From a bacterium (GTDB taxonomy: Bacteria; Bdellovibrionota_B; Oligoflexia; Silvanigrellales; Silvanigrellaceae): a DNA stretch of 60,350 bases. Location: the NCBI GenBank assembly GCA_009918675.1, contig RGDM01000017.1, positions 1-60,350 of the forward strand. Direction: 5' to 3'. This document shows, one piece after another, positions 35,808-44,754 of the stretch. The notes beneath the pieces were generated by a model. That model searched no databases, was not told the DNA's origin, and was given only the letters and a program-made list of their open reading frames with translations. Positions within the stretch are counted from its first letter, which is position 1; each line of letters starts with the position of its first letter. Both the position numbers and the translations under genes were made by a program.

Positions 35808-36361
35808 AAGACCCATTTCGTTTGCTGTGCCTCTATTCTTTCGTGTTTGCTTTCTCCGTTTTGGCACTGCCATGTTGGCGGGCGTCTGCAGACGAGTTGG
35901 TTGATGAAGATAAAAAAGGCAGTGCCGCAGATTTGGATGGCATTCCTGCATTGGGTTGGCCGCTGGGTGCTCCGCTCAGTTGTCGTGAATTGGATGATGC
36001 GCTGAAGAACAGTCTTGCGCGCGCTGTTGCGACCTTGCAGGGATTTTGCAATCAGCAAAATGCGAAAATGAGTGAAGCAGGTTTTCAATCCTGCGGAGTG
36101 AATGAATGTCTTGATTCACTTGTTGTTTCATCAGGCGGCTATGACCACGGCAAATTTGCTGTTGTTATTGGTCAAGACCCGTGGACTGGCGATACGTTTA
36201 TAAAGTTGAATTACACTTACCCTGCTCTCACTCCAGCTCCGAATCGCAGTCTTGTATGTTTTGACCCAGCTGTGCGAGGGGCAGATCTTGTTCGCGGCGA
36301 ATTCGCTGCATGGGATTTCAAGCGATTTACTGAGTTTTGTGTTGCCCCTCGTTTGCCCTGA
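35792..36361 (+). CDS. Exported protein, second of a tandem paralogue pair
   Basis: This 189-residue product overlaps the preceding gene by 16 bases. It has a signal peptide (ending near ASADE) but no lipobox, so it is probably soluble in the periplasm, unlike its lipidated partner. The core FCNQQNAKMSEAGFQSCGVNECL parallels the partner's FCEKQN...LRCPVGLCQ. It lacks the partner's Gly/Ser loop. It converges with mreB, with 12 bases between stop codons. Confidence 0.62.
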   Translation: MSKSVKDPFRLLCLYSFVFAFSVLALPCWRASADELVDEDKKGSAADLDGIPALGWPLGAPLSCRELDDALKNSLARAVATLQGFCNQQNAKMSEAGFQSCGVNECLDSLVVSSGGYDHGKFAVVIGQDPWTGDTFIKLNYTYPALTPAPNRSLVCFDPAVRGADLVRGEFAAWDFKRFTEFCVAPRLP

Positions 36362-36373
36362 TTGTGTCGAGTT

Positions 36374-37402
36374 TCAGAATGTCACTTCGCGAAGGAGATC
36401 GGGATTGTCGAGAACGCGTCCGGAACCCATCACCACTGCAGTGAGTGGGTTTTCTGCGACGAGAATTGGAAGTCCGGTTTCTTCGCGGAGCAAGATATCG
36501 AGGTTACGGATCAGCGCTCCACCACCGACAAGAACAATGCCCTTGTCGACAATGTCAGCGGCCAATTCTGGAGGAGTCTTCTCGAGGGCAAGACGCACAG
36601 CCTCAACAATTGCGTTGATGGGCTCTTGCATCGCTTCACGGATTTCTTCGCTGGTGACTTCAATAGTCTTTGGAATACCAGCAACGAGGTCGCGGCCCTT
36701 GACTTGCATGGTGCGGATTTCTTCTTCGGGATAAGCAGAACCGATAGCAATTTTGATTTGCTCTGCAGTTCTTTCCCCGATGAGAACATTGAAGCGGCGC
36801 TTGAGATAATTGACAATTGCCTCGTCCATTTTGTCGCCGCCAACGCGCACCGACTTCGAGTAAACGATACCAAGCAGAGAAATCACCGCAACTTCAGTGG
36901 TGCCGCCACCGATATCAACGATCATGTTTCCGCTCGCTTCGTGAATGGGCAGGTCAGCGCCGATAGCAGCGGCCATGGGTTCCTCAATCAAGAAGACTGA
37001 AGCGCAGCCAGCGCTTTCCGCAGATTCACGAACAGCACGCTTTTCAACTTCAGTGATGCCGTAAGGAATGCAGATCACCGCGCGTGGGCGAACCAGTGAG
37101 CGGTGATTGTGGGCGACTCCAATAAAGTAGCTCAACATTTTTTCGGTGAGCTCGAAGTCGGCAATGACACCATCTTTCATGGGGCGCACAGCTTCAATTG
37201 TTCCAGGTGTACGACCGAGCATTTCTTTTGCAGCGCGACCAACAGCCTTTACTGTGCGTAATCCACGGCTGTCGCGTTGAACGGCAACAACAGAGGGTTC
37301 ATTGGCAACAATGCCTTTACCTTTGACGTAGACAAGTGTGTTGGCTGTCCCAAGGTCAATAGCTAGATCGTGAGACAACAGACGCAGAAACCAATCGAAC
37401 AT
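36374..37402 (-). CDS. mreB: Rod-shape-determining protein MreB
   Basis: MreB is the bacterial actin that guides lateral wall synthesis. The 342-residue product starts [20 protein letters not shown], whose amphipathic N-terminus binds membrane, followed by the phosphate-1 loop [32 protein letters not shown], the phosphate-2 motif [15 protein letters not shown] and [12 protein letters not shown] are all present. GGAGGGG precedes ATG 37402. mreC and mreD, which commonly follow, are absent; instead a TonB-like gene precedes it by 95 bases on the same strand. Confidence 0.97.
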   Translation of the reverse strand: MFDWFLRLLSHDLAIDLGTANTLVYVKGKGIVANEPSVVAVQRDSRGLRTVKAVGRAAKEMLGRTPGTIEAVRPMKDGVIADFELTEKMLSYFIGVAHNHRSLVRPRAVICIPYGITEVEKRAVRESAESAGCASVFLIEEPMAAAIGADLPIHEASGNMIVDIGGGTTEVAVISLLGIVYSKSVRVGGDKMDEAIVNYLKRRFNVLIGERTAEQIKIAIGSAYPEEEIRTMQVKGRDLVAGIPKTIEVTSEEIREAMQEPINAIVEAVRLALEKTPPELAADIVDKGIVLVGGGALIRNLDILLREETGLPILVAENPLTAVVMGSGRVLDNPDLLREVTF

Positions 37403-37497
37403 CCACCCCTCCGAAGGCAATGGTGTGTTTTTTTGAAAATTTTTGAAGCTTGAATGTTGTAGCACAAAACCCAGGGGAAAGTACAAGGAGTCGGGGC

Positions 37498-38463
37498 CTA
37501 ATATAAAGTGTACTTGAAGCCCACGAACTGAATCCGCTTGCGAATGACCAAAGGGTCGTTTTGGATTCGCTCGGGCACGGGCTGGAATGGGAACATTGAT
37601 TTAAAGACACCAACCACCAACTCATCGACGGCGGAGAAGTCTCTGTAGGGCTCTCGTCTTGCGGTGATGTTCACTATTTTTCGCAATGAGCCATCACGAT
37701 TGATGACCACGTCATACTCAATGAATTCGCCAATTTTTCCATCAAATCGAGACTGCGGAGGTAGGGTGCGCACGCCGCCCCAGGCTTCAACGAATCGTCG
37801 GCTGAGTGAATCAAAATAAGCAGCGAATGTGTATTCGGTTCGGTTGACCGGGGTGTTTGGGTCTCTTTCCGCGACCACGTCTCGAACGTCCAGATCTCCG
37901 GCTATGGCACCCGCACCGATTGTGTTTCCAAGCTGCCGCTGATGTTCGAGAAACTCTTTGTGACCCGCGGGAAGCAGCGGGCTGGCTCTTTCTTCCATCA
38001 ACGATGAATTCGGCTTTCGGTTATTTTTCGGATTTTCATCTTGGCTGACTTGCTCAGGTGCGCTTGGACTTGGCACGTCAATAGAGGTTGGGACCTGATT
38101 TTCGGCAGCTGATTCAGGCTCTCTTGTGAGAAGTTGCTTTTTCGATGTTGCCTGGCGTTTTTTGGCTGCTGATTGCGCGGGCTGTTTGTCGGCAATTTTC
38201 GATTGCGACTCTTGTCGAAGTTCACTGAGCTGGACCCGCACGGATTCTTGCTTTGAAGCCGATTCTTTCGGCACCGGCTTCATCAGCGAAGGCAGAGATA
38301 AAAGCAGAGCATGCAGAGCGGAGGCGACGCAAAGGATCATCAAAGTGTGAGGAGTTGATGATTCGTCACTGAGTGTTTTGTGCCAGACCTCGAGGACCTG
38401 TTTTGCGAGTTTCACTTTCTTTGACAACGGCGCGCCTTTGCCTTTGAATTTGAAACCAAACAT
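37498..38463 (-). CDS. TonB-like energy-transducer family protein
   Basis: The 321-residue product has a basic N-terminus, one membrane helix at about residues 40-60 ([18 protein letters not shown]), a long Lys/Pro/Ser/Gln/Glu-rich periplasmic linker, and a C-terminal region with [19 protein letters not shown], like the TonB C-terminal domain strands. TonB transmits energy from the inner to the outer membrane; here the C-terminal domain is atypical, so it might serve another envelope role. The start is uncertain (ATG 38463 lacks a clear ribosome site). Its start codon is 23 bases from that of the divergent FAD enzyme. Confidence 0.65.
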   Translation of the reverse strand: MFGFKFKGKGAPLSKKVKLAKQVLEVWHKTLSDESSTPHTLMILCVASALHALLLSLPSLMKPVPKESASKQESVRVQLSELRQESQSKIADKQPAQSAAKKRQATSKKQLLTREPESAAENQVPTSIDVPSPSAPEQVSQDENPKNNRKPNSSLMEERASPLLPAGHKEFLEHQRQLGNTIGAGAIAGDLDVRDVVAERDPNTPVNRTEYTFAAYFDSLSRRFVEAWGGVRTLPPQSRFDGKIGEFIEYDVVINRDGSLRKIVNITARREPYRDFSAVDELVVGVFKSMFPFQPVPERIQNDPLVIRKRIQFVGFKYTLY

Positions 38464-38486
38464 AGGACAGAAAGGCACTTTTGACC

Positions 38487-40094
38487 ATGCACCCAATTTT
38501 CCCTCGCAATCAAGTCTTTGATGCTGTTGTTTTTGGAAGTGGTCTTGCAGGTTTGTCGTGCTCCCGTCGGCTGGCTGTCAGAGGGAAAAAAGTTATTGTT
38601 CTCGAAAAAGCAAAAGAGCTTGGAGGACATTTGTTACCTTTTGAGCGTGGCGGGGTCGTTTTTGAAGTCGGTCTTCATTACATCGCAGACACTCATCCTG
38701 GAAGTCATTTTTCTGCTGCAGTTGCTAAGCTAAACGTTGAATTTGAACAGATTTTTCTCGACAATGAATTTGAAACTCTGGTCTTTGAAGGAGGGGGGCG
38801 GTCTGCTAAAGAGCAGATTTCCTACAGTCGCCCCACGACACGTTTTATTGCTGATTTAAAATTTCGCTTTCCTCAATTCACCTTGAGTATCGAAAGATAT
38901 TTTCAAACACTCGAATTGGTTTGGGGGCTTGCTCGACAGCTTAAGTTTCCTGTTGCTGTGAAAGATGTTCTTGCGACGTTTTGGAAGAGTGAACACAAAC
39001 TTCTTCTAGCCAGACTGGCGACTCAAACTCTTGGCGAATACCTCGATGAACTGGGGATTTTTGGCCAGCTGCGCGAAATTTTGGTTGTTCATCATCTGTT
39101 GATTGGCGTTCCGCCATCCAAGGTGAGCGCTCTGACACACATGACCGTGCAGCGGTATTACTTTGAAGCTGCGAGCTTTGTGCGAGGTGGCGGGCGCGCC
39201 ATGATTGAGGCTCTGAAACACGTTGATGTCGATTACCTTGTTGGCGTTGATGCACAATTCGAGCGAGTCTTTGATGTTGAATTTGCCCGTCAGGGTATTC
39301 GCTATCGTGTCTGGACGGGTGACGGCCAGGAGTTTTACGCGAAGTCGATTGTCTGGACGCCCGATCCTCGCTTACTCGCTGCCGGCAATACCACAGTTTC
39401 ATTGCCAAGTCTGGTGCGCGAAAAGATGCGTCGTGCAGAAGCGCCGCATGCATTGGTTGTGGGTTATTTTGCAACGCGAAAACCGCTTCAGGATTATGGA
39501 TTCTCAAATCGGAATTATTGGTTGATGGGGAATCTGGATTCCGAACAGTGTTACCTTGAGTCTGATCCTCAGCAGCTTGCTCAGAGCGCACCCTTGTATC
39601 TTTCGATGGGTTCACTGCGTGATCCCGATGCTGTTCAGAGTGGTCACAAGCTTGCTGCCAAGGGTGTCTTTCAAGCGATGTTTTTGTGTCCTCCAGAGAG
39701 CGCACCTTGGGGAGGCAGCGATGCCGATGCTTATCGGGTTCCCGAGAGCAAAGGTGGATTTGGACGCGCTTACCGAATGACAAAAGAGCAGGTCCTCAAA
39801 ACTTTGACGCAGCGCATCGTGACGCAGTGGCCACAGCTGCAAGGTGAATTGCAGTGGACTGAATTGGGAACTCCACTCACACATCGGCGTTACCTTAATT
39901 CCTTAACGCTCAATGGATACGGCTATGCGGCAACGGTCTCTGATCTTCTTTGGAAGCGTCCCGGTGCATGGACTGGCGAAGATGGTTTGTACCTGTGTGG
40001 CGCACACGTTCGTCCATCTCACGGAATTGTGACGGCGTTACTCAACGGAGTCGGACTTGCAGATTGTCTTGCTACTTGCGAGACTCCTACCTAG
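38487..40094 (+). CDS. FAD-dependent oxidoreductase, phytoene desaturase / retinol saturase type
   Basis: The 535-residue protein has the N-terminal FAD-binding Rossmann motif VVFGSGLAGLSCSRRLA (GxGxxG), then EKAKELGGHL and GVVFEVGLHYIAD, a pattern typical of carotene isomerase, phytoene desaturase and retinol saturase relatives. The C-terminus has LYLCGAHVRPSHGIVTALLNG, the second FAD contact. No carotenoid genes are adjacent, so the substrate is open. ATG 38487 is chosen; TTG 38481 is possible. It is followed by the PilZ gene 11 bases later. Confidence 0.82.
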   Translation: MHPIFPRNQVFDAVVFGSGLAGLSCSRRLAVRGKKVIVLEKAKELGGHLLPFERGGVVFEVGLHYIADTHPGSHFSAAVAKLNVEFEQIFLDNEFETLVFEGGGRSAKEQISYSRPTTRFIADLKFRFPQFTLSIERYFQTLELVWGLARQLKFPVAVKDVLATFWKSEHKLLLARLATQTLGEYLDELGIFGQLREILVVHHLLIGVPPSKVSALTHMTVQRYYFEAASFVRGGGRAMIEALKHVDVDYLVGVDAQFERVFDVEFARQGIRYRVWTGDGQEFYAKSIVWTPDPRLLAAGNTTVSLPSLVREKMRRAEAPHALVVGYFATRKPLQDYGFSNRNYWLMGNLDSEQCYLESDPQQLAQSAPLYLSMGSLRDPDAVQSGHKLAAKGVFQAMFLCPPESAPWGGSDADAYRVPESKGGFGRAYRMTKEQVLKTLTQRIVTQWPQLQGELQWTELGTPLTHRRYLNSLTLNGYGYAATVSDLLWKRPGAWTGEDGLYLCGAHVRPSHGIVTALLNGVGLADCLATCETPT

Positions 40095-40105
40095 GAGGCT
40101 TCAGA

Positions 40106-40975
40106 GTGGCCAGTGCAGAAGCAGGACAGGTGAAATCTGCGCCCAAAGAAAAGGCGATTGCTTTTTCGCGCCCCGAACAGGTGCTTGAGATTTTGCGAGA
40201 GGTGAACCGCCGTAAAACTCAAGTTTTAATTAAGTATTCCAACGATGGAAAGCTTGTTCGCGGAGTTGTTGAGGATCTGTTGGGTGCCGAGGGTTCACTG
40301 GTTGTCTCGGGCATCTCTGCCGCTGGCGACAATCTTCTTGCGCCCTACAAACTCGTACGAATTGAATTCATTCTTCTCTCCAAAAAAATTGTCTTTGTCT
40401 CGAAGATTAAGCAGCGAATTCCTGGCAAAATCTTAATCGCCATTCCAGACAAATTGGTTGCATACGAGCGACGTGCAAATTCGCGTTTTCGCGTGCCCAT
40501 CAGTTGTGCTGCTTTTCTTGAATTCAACTCTGGTAGGGTCGATCTTGAAAGGTTCGATGCGCCTTTTATTCCGCGCTTCATGCGCGACGAGACGTCGACA
40601 GCTGCTCGGGTTAGAATTGATGATGTGAGTTTGGGCGGAGTGGCGTGTTTCACTCGTTACGGCGCGATTTCCGATCTGTTTCGTGCAGATGAAGATGAGG
40701 TCAGAGCAACCTTGTATCTTCCAAGTACCGCTCCAATTTCCGTTAGCGTTTCGGTTCGCTGGACCAAAAAGACCACTGCAGCGGTTCTTCATGGCAATTA
40801 CGATGACTTCCAGCGAATCGTCGCAACGCGTCTTAAGCTGATGCCTAATTCACCTGAAATGCAAATGCGCGAAAATTTTTTTCGGATCGGCTTTCAATTC
40901 ACAGAAGTCACCAGTGAATTGGATGCTGCCTTGCGCGCATTCATTAAGCTTGTTCAAACCGCCGAATCTGTGTAG
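40106..40975 (+). CDS. PilZ-domain protein (likely c-di-GMP receptor)
   Basis: From GTG 40106, with a perfect AGGAGG seven bases upstream, the product has 289 residues. The C-terminal half contains YERRANSRFRVP, the RxxxR loop of PilZ, and IDDVSLGGVACF, the [D/N]xSxxG motif, so it should bind cyclic di-GMP. The N-terminal 110 residues (Lys/Arg-rich, then VLIKYSNDGKLVRGVVED) may be a YcgR-N-like beta domain. Such proteins often act on flagellar or surface behaviour. It lies 31 bases before the cNMP-aspartase gene, on the same strand. Confidence 0.85.
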   Translation: MASAEAGQVKSAPKEKAIAFSRPEQVLEILREVNRRKTQVLIKYSNDGKLVRGVVEDLLGAEGSLVVSGISAAGDNLLAPYKLVRIEFILLSKKIVFVSKIKQRIPGKILIAIPDKLVAYERRANSRFRVPISCAAFLEFNSGRVDLERFDAPFIPRFMRDETSTAARVRIDDVSLGGVACFTRYGAISDLFRADEDEVRATLYLPSTAPISVSVSVRWTKKTTAAVLHGNYDDFQRIVATRLKLMPNSPEMQMRENFFRIGFQFTEVTSELDAALRAFIKLVQTAESV

Positions 40976-40982
40976 GGATATC

Positions 40983-41001
40983 AGTCTTCCCTGCGGAGAC
41001 T
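40983..41001 (+). promoter_or_regulatory. Hairpin enclosing the aspA ribosome-binding site
   Basis: AGTCTTC (40983-40989) can pair with GGAGACT (40995-41001), seven pairs including one G-U, with a five-base loop. The right arm contains GGAGA, the only ribosome site for ATG 41007. No T-run follows, so it is not a terminator. Masking of the ribosome site is possible; function is untested. Confidence 0.35.
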
Positions 41002-41006
41002 GACCT

Positions 41007-42857
41007 ATGTCCGATACACACTTGTCTCGCCTTGCTATTTTCTCGAACCTCACACCTGCCGAGCTTAAGATTCTAAAAACTCACCTGCAGAAGGCGTCAA
41101 ACAAAGCCGGCGACATTGTTTATCAACCTGGAAATGTGCGCGACAGGCTGCGCATTGTTGTTTCGGGACGAGTGGAGTTGCAAGCTCAGCAAGGCTTGTC
41201 TGACTGGGATGAGAGCACCACGCTTTATGGTGCCGGACAATTCTTAGGCGAAGCGTCACTCTTGAGGGAAGGAACACTTCACCAGGCGTCGTGCACTGCA
41301 TTGAGTGATGTTGAATTCATGCTCTTACGGCGTGACTCTTTTTTGAAAATGCTCTCTGAGCATCCGGTGCTTGCCGGAAAAATCCAACACAATGTCGCTT
41401 CATATGTTTACAGCCGAATTCAGGGCGCAGGTGGGAACGGTATCCTATCTTCGGTTTATAGTTCCGGAAAAACGCGTTCTGAGCATGATTTGCTCGGTGA
41501 CCGAGACGTTCCCGCAGAAGCCTATTTTGGTGTCCAAACACTTCGCGCAAAAGAGAATTTTAACATCACGGGTGTCAGCCTGCGCACATTTCCGACCCTG
41601 ATCCGTTCGCTGGCTGAAGTTAAAAAGGCAGCTGCGCTTGCAAACCAGGATCTTGGCTTAATGCCGACGGATGTTTGTGCTCCTATATGCCAAGCGTGCG
41701 ATGAAGTGATTGCGGGTCATTGGCATGAGCAGTTCGTTGTGGATGTGATTCAAGGGGGTGCTGGCACATCAACAAACATGAATGCCAATGAAGTGATTGC
41801 CAATCGTGCTCTGGAATTGGCTGGTTTCAGCAAAGGCGAATACAAAAGAATCCACCCTAACAATCATGTGAACCTCGGGCAATCCACCAACGATGCGTAT
41901 CCAACAGCAGTGCGGGTTGCCATTCTACACGCTCTTCCTGCGCTCACCGAATCACTTGCAGAACTCTGCGGCGCATTTGGATGCAAAGCGCGAGAATTTA
42001 GCGGGGTCATCAAAATGGGTCGCACGCAGCTGCAAGATGCCGTTCCGATGACTCTTGGACAAGAATTCGAGGCGTTCCGTGTGAATCTTGAGGAAGATAT
42101 CATGCGATTGCAGGACGCAGCGCGTCTTTTCTTGGAAGTGAATCTTGGTGGAACGGCAATTGGAACGGGCATTACGGCACACCCAGAATATCGTTCAAAA
42201 GCGATTAAGCACTTGAATAAGATCACCGGAATGCAGCTTGTGAGTTCGGCGAATTTGATTGAGGCCACGCCTGATACTGGCTCATTTGTGCTCTTTTCAG
42301 GAATTCTAAAGCGGCTCGCGACTAAGCTGAGCAAGATTTGCAACGATCTTCGTTTGCTTTCGAGCGGACCTCGTTGCGGATTTGGTGAAATTAATCTGCC
42401 GCCGATGCAGCCAGGCTCGAGTATTATGCCAGGAAAAGTGAATCCGGTGATTCCTGAAGTTGTGAATCAGGTTGCATTTCAGGTGATTGGAAACGATTTG
42501 ACTATCACTTTAGCGGCCGAAGCAGGTCAGTTGCAGTTGAATGTGATGGAGCCTGTGATTGTGTTTAACCTCTTCCAATCGATGCAGATGCTCCCGCGTG
42601 CGGTCAAAGCACTGAGTCGATTGTGTGTGAGCGGAATCACCGCGAACCCTGAAGTGTGTCGGCGTTATGTTGAAAACAGTATCGGACTTGTGACTGCATT
42701 GAATCCACACATTGGGTACGAAAATTCAACACGGATTGCGAAAGAAGCACTTGAAACGGGCAAGAGTGTTTTTGATCTCGTCTTGGAACACAAGCTTATG
42801 AGTCGCAATAAACTTGAAGAGCTTTTGCGACCCGAAAATATGCTGTCCAACCTATAA
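41007..42857 (+). CDS. aspA: Aspartate ammonia-lyase with N-terminal cyclic-nucleotide-binding domain
   Basis: The 616-residue protein is a two-domain fusion. Residues about 10-135 form a CRP-type cNMP-binding domain: FSNLTPAELKIL, VVSGRVELQAQQ, the phosphate-loop-like GQFLGEASLLREGT and a final helix. In this loop the usual Arg of RxA reads His (HQASCTA), so ligand choice may differ from cAMP. Residues about 155-616 are a full aspartase (aspartate to fumarate plus ammonia): YFGVQTLRAKENF, QGGAGTSTNMNANEV, QSTNDAYPTAVRV, GRTQLQDAVPMTLGQEF, and the catalytic-Ser loop GSSIMPGKVNP. Fumarase belongs to the same superfamily, but the DLLGDRDVPAEAYFGVQTLR start and LQLNVMEPVI favour aspartase. ATG 41007 has GGAGA within a hairpin. 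Confidence 0.93.
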   Translation: MSDTHLSRLAIFSNLTPAELKILKTHLQKASNKAGDIVYQPGNVRDRLRIVVSGRVELQAQQGLSDWDESTTLYGAGQFLGEASLLREGTLHQASCTALSDVEFMLLRRDSFLKMLSEHPVLAGKIQHNVASYVYSRIQGAGGNGILSSVYSSGKTRSEHDLLGDRDVPAEAYFGVQTLRAKENFNITGVSLRTFPTLIRSLAEVKKAAALANQDLGLMPTDVCAPICQACDEVIAGHWHEQFVVDVIQGGAGTSTNMNANEVIANRALELAGFSKGEYKRIHPNNHVNLGQSTNDAYPTAVRVAILHALPALTESLAELCGAFGCKAREFSGVIKMGRTQLQDAVPMTLGQEFEAFRVNLEEDIMRLQDAARLFLEVNLGGTAIGTGITAHPEYRSKAIKHLNKITGMQLVSSANLIEATPDTGSFVLFSGILKRLATKLSKICNDLRLLSSGPRCGFGEINLPPMQPGSSIMPGKVNPVIPEVVNQVAFQVIGNDLTITLAAEAGQLQLNVMEPVIVFNLFQSMQMLPRAVKALSRLCVSGITANPEVCRRYVENSIGLVTALNPHIGYENSTRIAKEALETGKSVFDLVLEHKLMSRNKLEELLRPENMLSNL

Positions 42858-42917
42858 TATCGAACGCGGCTGGAGACTCTGTTGCGGCATCGGCAGGGTG
42901 TTGTTCTGCCTATGTCC

Positions 42918-43511
42918 TCATTTAGCAGCCAATAAATCTTCGATAGCGCTGGATAGCTCTTTGCTTTCTGGTTCGATGCCACTGGCAAAAGTGCGCTTCA
43001 CATTTCCATGCTTGTCGATAAGAAATTTCCAGAAATTCCACTCCGGAGTTTTGCGTGTTTCAATATTTGGGTTCTTAACCGTTAAGAACTCATAGACGGA
43101 AGAACGCGGTAATGATGTGATGTTGACCTTGGAAAACATCGGGAATGAGACTTTAAATTTGAATTCGCAAAACTTCTTAACTTCTGTGTTTGAGCCGGGC
43201 TCTTGTCCTCCAAAGTCGTTGGATGGAAAGCCCAAAATGACAAATCCTTTCGCTTTGTATTTTTGATAAATTGCCTCAAGGCCTCGATATTGAGGCGTGT
43301 ATCCACATTGAGATGCTGTGTTTACGACAAGCAGAACTTTATTTTTGAATTCGCTGAAAATGACCATTTTTCCATTGATATCATCGGCAGAAAGCGAGTG
43401 AAAATTAGCTGCTGCGGTGGCGGATTTTGGTGATGGAATGTTGGGAAGTGCAAAGCCCACCGCAGGTGTCAAAATAAAAGCCAAAGGCAAAGAAAAATAG
43501 CGAATGTGCAT
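42918..43511 (-). CDS. Glutathione peroxidase family protein, exported
   Basis: This 197-residue protein reduces peroxides. It carries the family tetrad region VVNTASQCGYTPQY (Cys instead of selenocysteine), GFPSNDFGGQEPGSN with the Gln, and WNFWKFLIDKHGNV with the Trp/Asn. A signal peptide of about 21 residues (ending VGFA) places it in the periplasm. The electron donor in Cys-type enzymes is often thioredoxin rather than glutathione. It converges with aspA and diverges from the lipoprotein gene at 43702. Confidence 0.92.
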   Translation of the reverse strand: MHIRYFSLPLAFILTPAVGFALPNIPSPKSATAAANFHSLSADDINGKMVIFSEFKNKVLLVVNTASQCGYTPQYRGLEAIYQKYKAKGFVILGFPSNDFGGQEPGSNTEVKKFCEFKFKVSFPMFSKVNITSLPRSSVYEFLTVKNPNIETRKTPEWNFWKFLIDKHGNVKRTFASGIEPESKELSSAIEDLLAAK

Positions 43512-43701
43512 TTGAAGTCTCCTGAATGAGAAGATTTTTGTTCTTGTTCAGTATTGTGGATGATTTTTTTTCCGAGTCAAGTTCAAGACATTCGTCTTCG
43601 CAGATCTTAAAAAGATCGTAATTTCCCCTTAGGACGTGCCGAAAAAATGCAGTCAAATGCATCGGTAATGCGCTCTTTTTTACAGGAAGGGGGGCGTTTC
43701 T

Positions 43702-44754
43702 ATGAGAGGATTTCTTGCTTTCGCTCTTACGGCAATTTCAACTGTCACGGCATGCGGAGATGCTCAACCCGCTCTGCACTTGCTAACTGCCGAAACTCAA
43801 GCACCGAATAGTGACTCTGGGGGTGGCTCAGTTTCTTCGAAGCAAAATAGTTTGGCAGCACCGTTTTCTGGAAAAAGTGACATGGCTTCGCAGGTTTCTG
43901 TTGATGCAAAAATAAACCCAAATTTGATCTTTTGTCCAACTGGGACATGGTATTCTCGAGCTGAAAAGCTCTGTGTGAACGAAACTCAAGCGTTTGGTCC
44001 ATTTACACGAAAAATGATTGAGCTTTGTAAGAAATACGGAGGTGGGGAATCTGCCTGTGAGGGCGTTACGTGGGCCAGGTCTTTTGCGGCAAACCTGAGA
44101 ACAACTGCGACGTGTCCACGCGGCTCGACGTATGACCAAAATTTGCAAACTTGCGTTGAAGGAAGCGAAGTTTACGGCCCCTTCAAAGTGAGTGATGTTG
44201 ACTTCTGTCGGCAACGAGGAGGTGGTCAGGTTTGCGAAACGATGCGTTGGAGTCAAAGTTTTTTTCCATTACGTGTCCGTGGTGGCTCGGCAAATCGGAT
44301 TCTTTTGAGCTATTATTCCAACCGCAACAACTACGATGAAGTTTATGATGAAGTATTGCAATTTTATCCCCCGGGTCGGCGCAATGGATGCGTTGCTTTT
44401 ATGAGCACCGCTTTGCGCATGTCTGGCACCGCTGTGCCTTTGGCAGCCTACATTGAAGGCGAAAGTGTCTCGCTTGTGACCAAGCCATTCGCTCGTTATC
44501 TGCAGGTGGAGTTGGGGTGGATGAAGATCACTTCTGCAAATAATTTGCAGCCTGGTGATGTTGTTCTGACAGAGGACGATGCGAGTTACCCCGGATATCC
44601 TGCACATACGTACATGTTTTATGGATGGTCGAATCAAAAAGCAGGAATTGCCTGGGTGATCGACAACCAAGATTTTATCCACGAGCGCAACGTGTTCGGC
44701 TACGGAACCTACAATTTCACGCCTTTCGCGTATGCATTGAGGTCACCTGAATGA
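43702..44754 (+). CDS. Lipoprotein with two CPxG[TS]/GPF cysteine modules and an NlpC/CHAP-like C-terminus
   Basis: The 350-residue product has a signal peptide and lipobox VTAC, with GGAAGGGGGG before ATG 43702. Residues about 75-185 contain two cysteine modules nearly matching those at 13409-14920: CPTGT...CV...FGPF...C...C...W and CPRGS...CV...YGPF...C...C...W. The C-terminal 160 residues look like a papain-type NlpC/P60 or CHAP fold: RRNGCVAFMSTAL (nucleophile Cys), LQPGDVVLTEDD, and PAHTYMFYGW (His), then VIDNQ. The likely role is peptidoglycan peptide cleavage. Its stop overlaps the next lipoprotein gene (ATGA). Confidence 0.75.
   Translation: MRGFLAFALTAISTVTACGDAQPALHLLTAETQAPNSDSGGGSVSSKQNSLAAPFSGKSDMASQVSVDAKINPNLIFCPTGTWYSRAEKLCVNETQAFGPFTRKMIELCKKYGGGESACEGVTWARSFAANLRTTATCPRGSTYDQNLQTCVEGSEVYGPFKVSDVDFCRQRGGGQVCETMRWSQSFFPLRVRGGSANRILLSYYSNRNNYDEVYDEVLQFYPPGRRNGCVAFMSTALRMSGTAVPLAAYIEGESVSLVTKPFARYLQVELGWMKITSANNLQPGDVVLTEDDASYPGYPAHTYMFYGWSNQKAGIAWVIDNQDFIHERNVFGYGTYNFTPFAYALRSPE

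Noticed and set aside
38941..39783. 280-codon minus-strand frame opposite the FAD oxidoreductase
   Set aside because: Low-complexity Gln/His/Arg/Ser composition and full overlap with a convincing enzyme gene.
41864..42343. Minus-strand frame of 159 codons opposite the aspartase
   Set aside because: It mirrors highly conserved aspartase codons; no ribosome site or domain.
43603..43662. Two short inverted repeats (GATCTT/AAGATC and ATGCA/TGCAT) upstream of the gene at 43702
   Set aside because: Five to six base pairs each, expected by chance in AT-rich intergenic DNA; no basis to call an operator.
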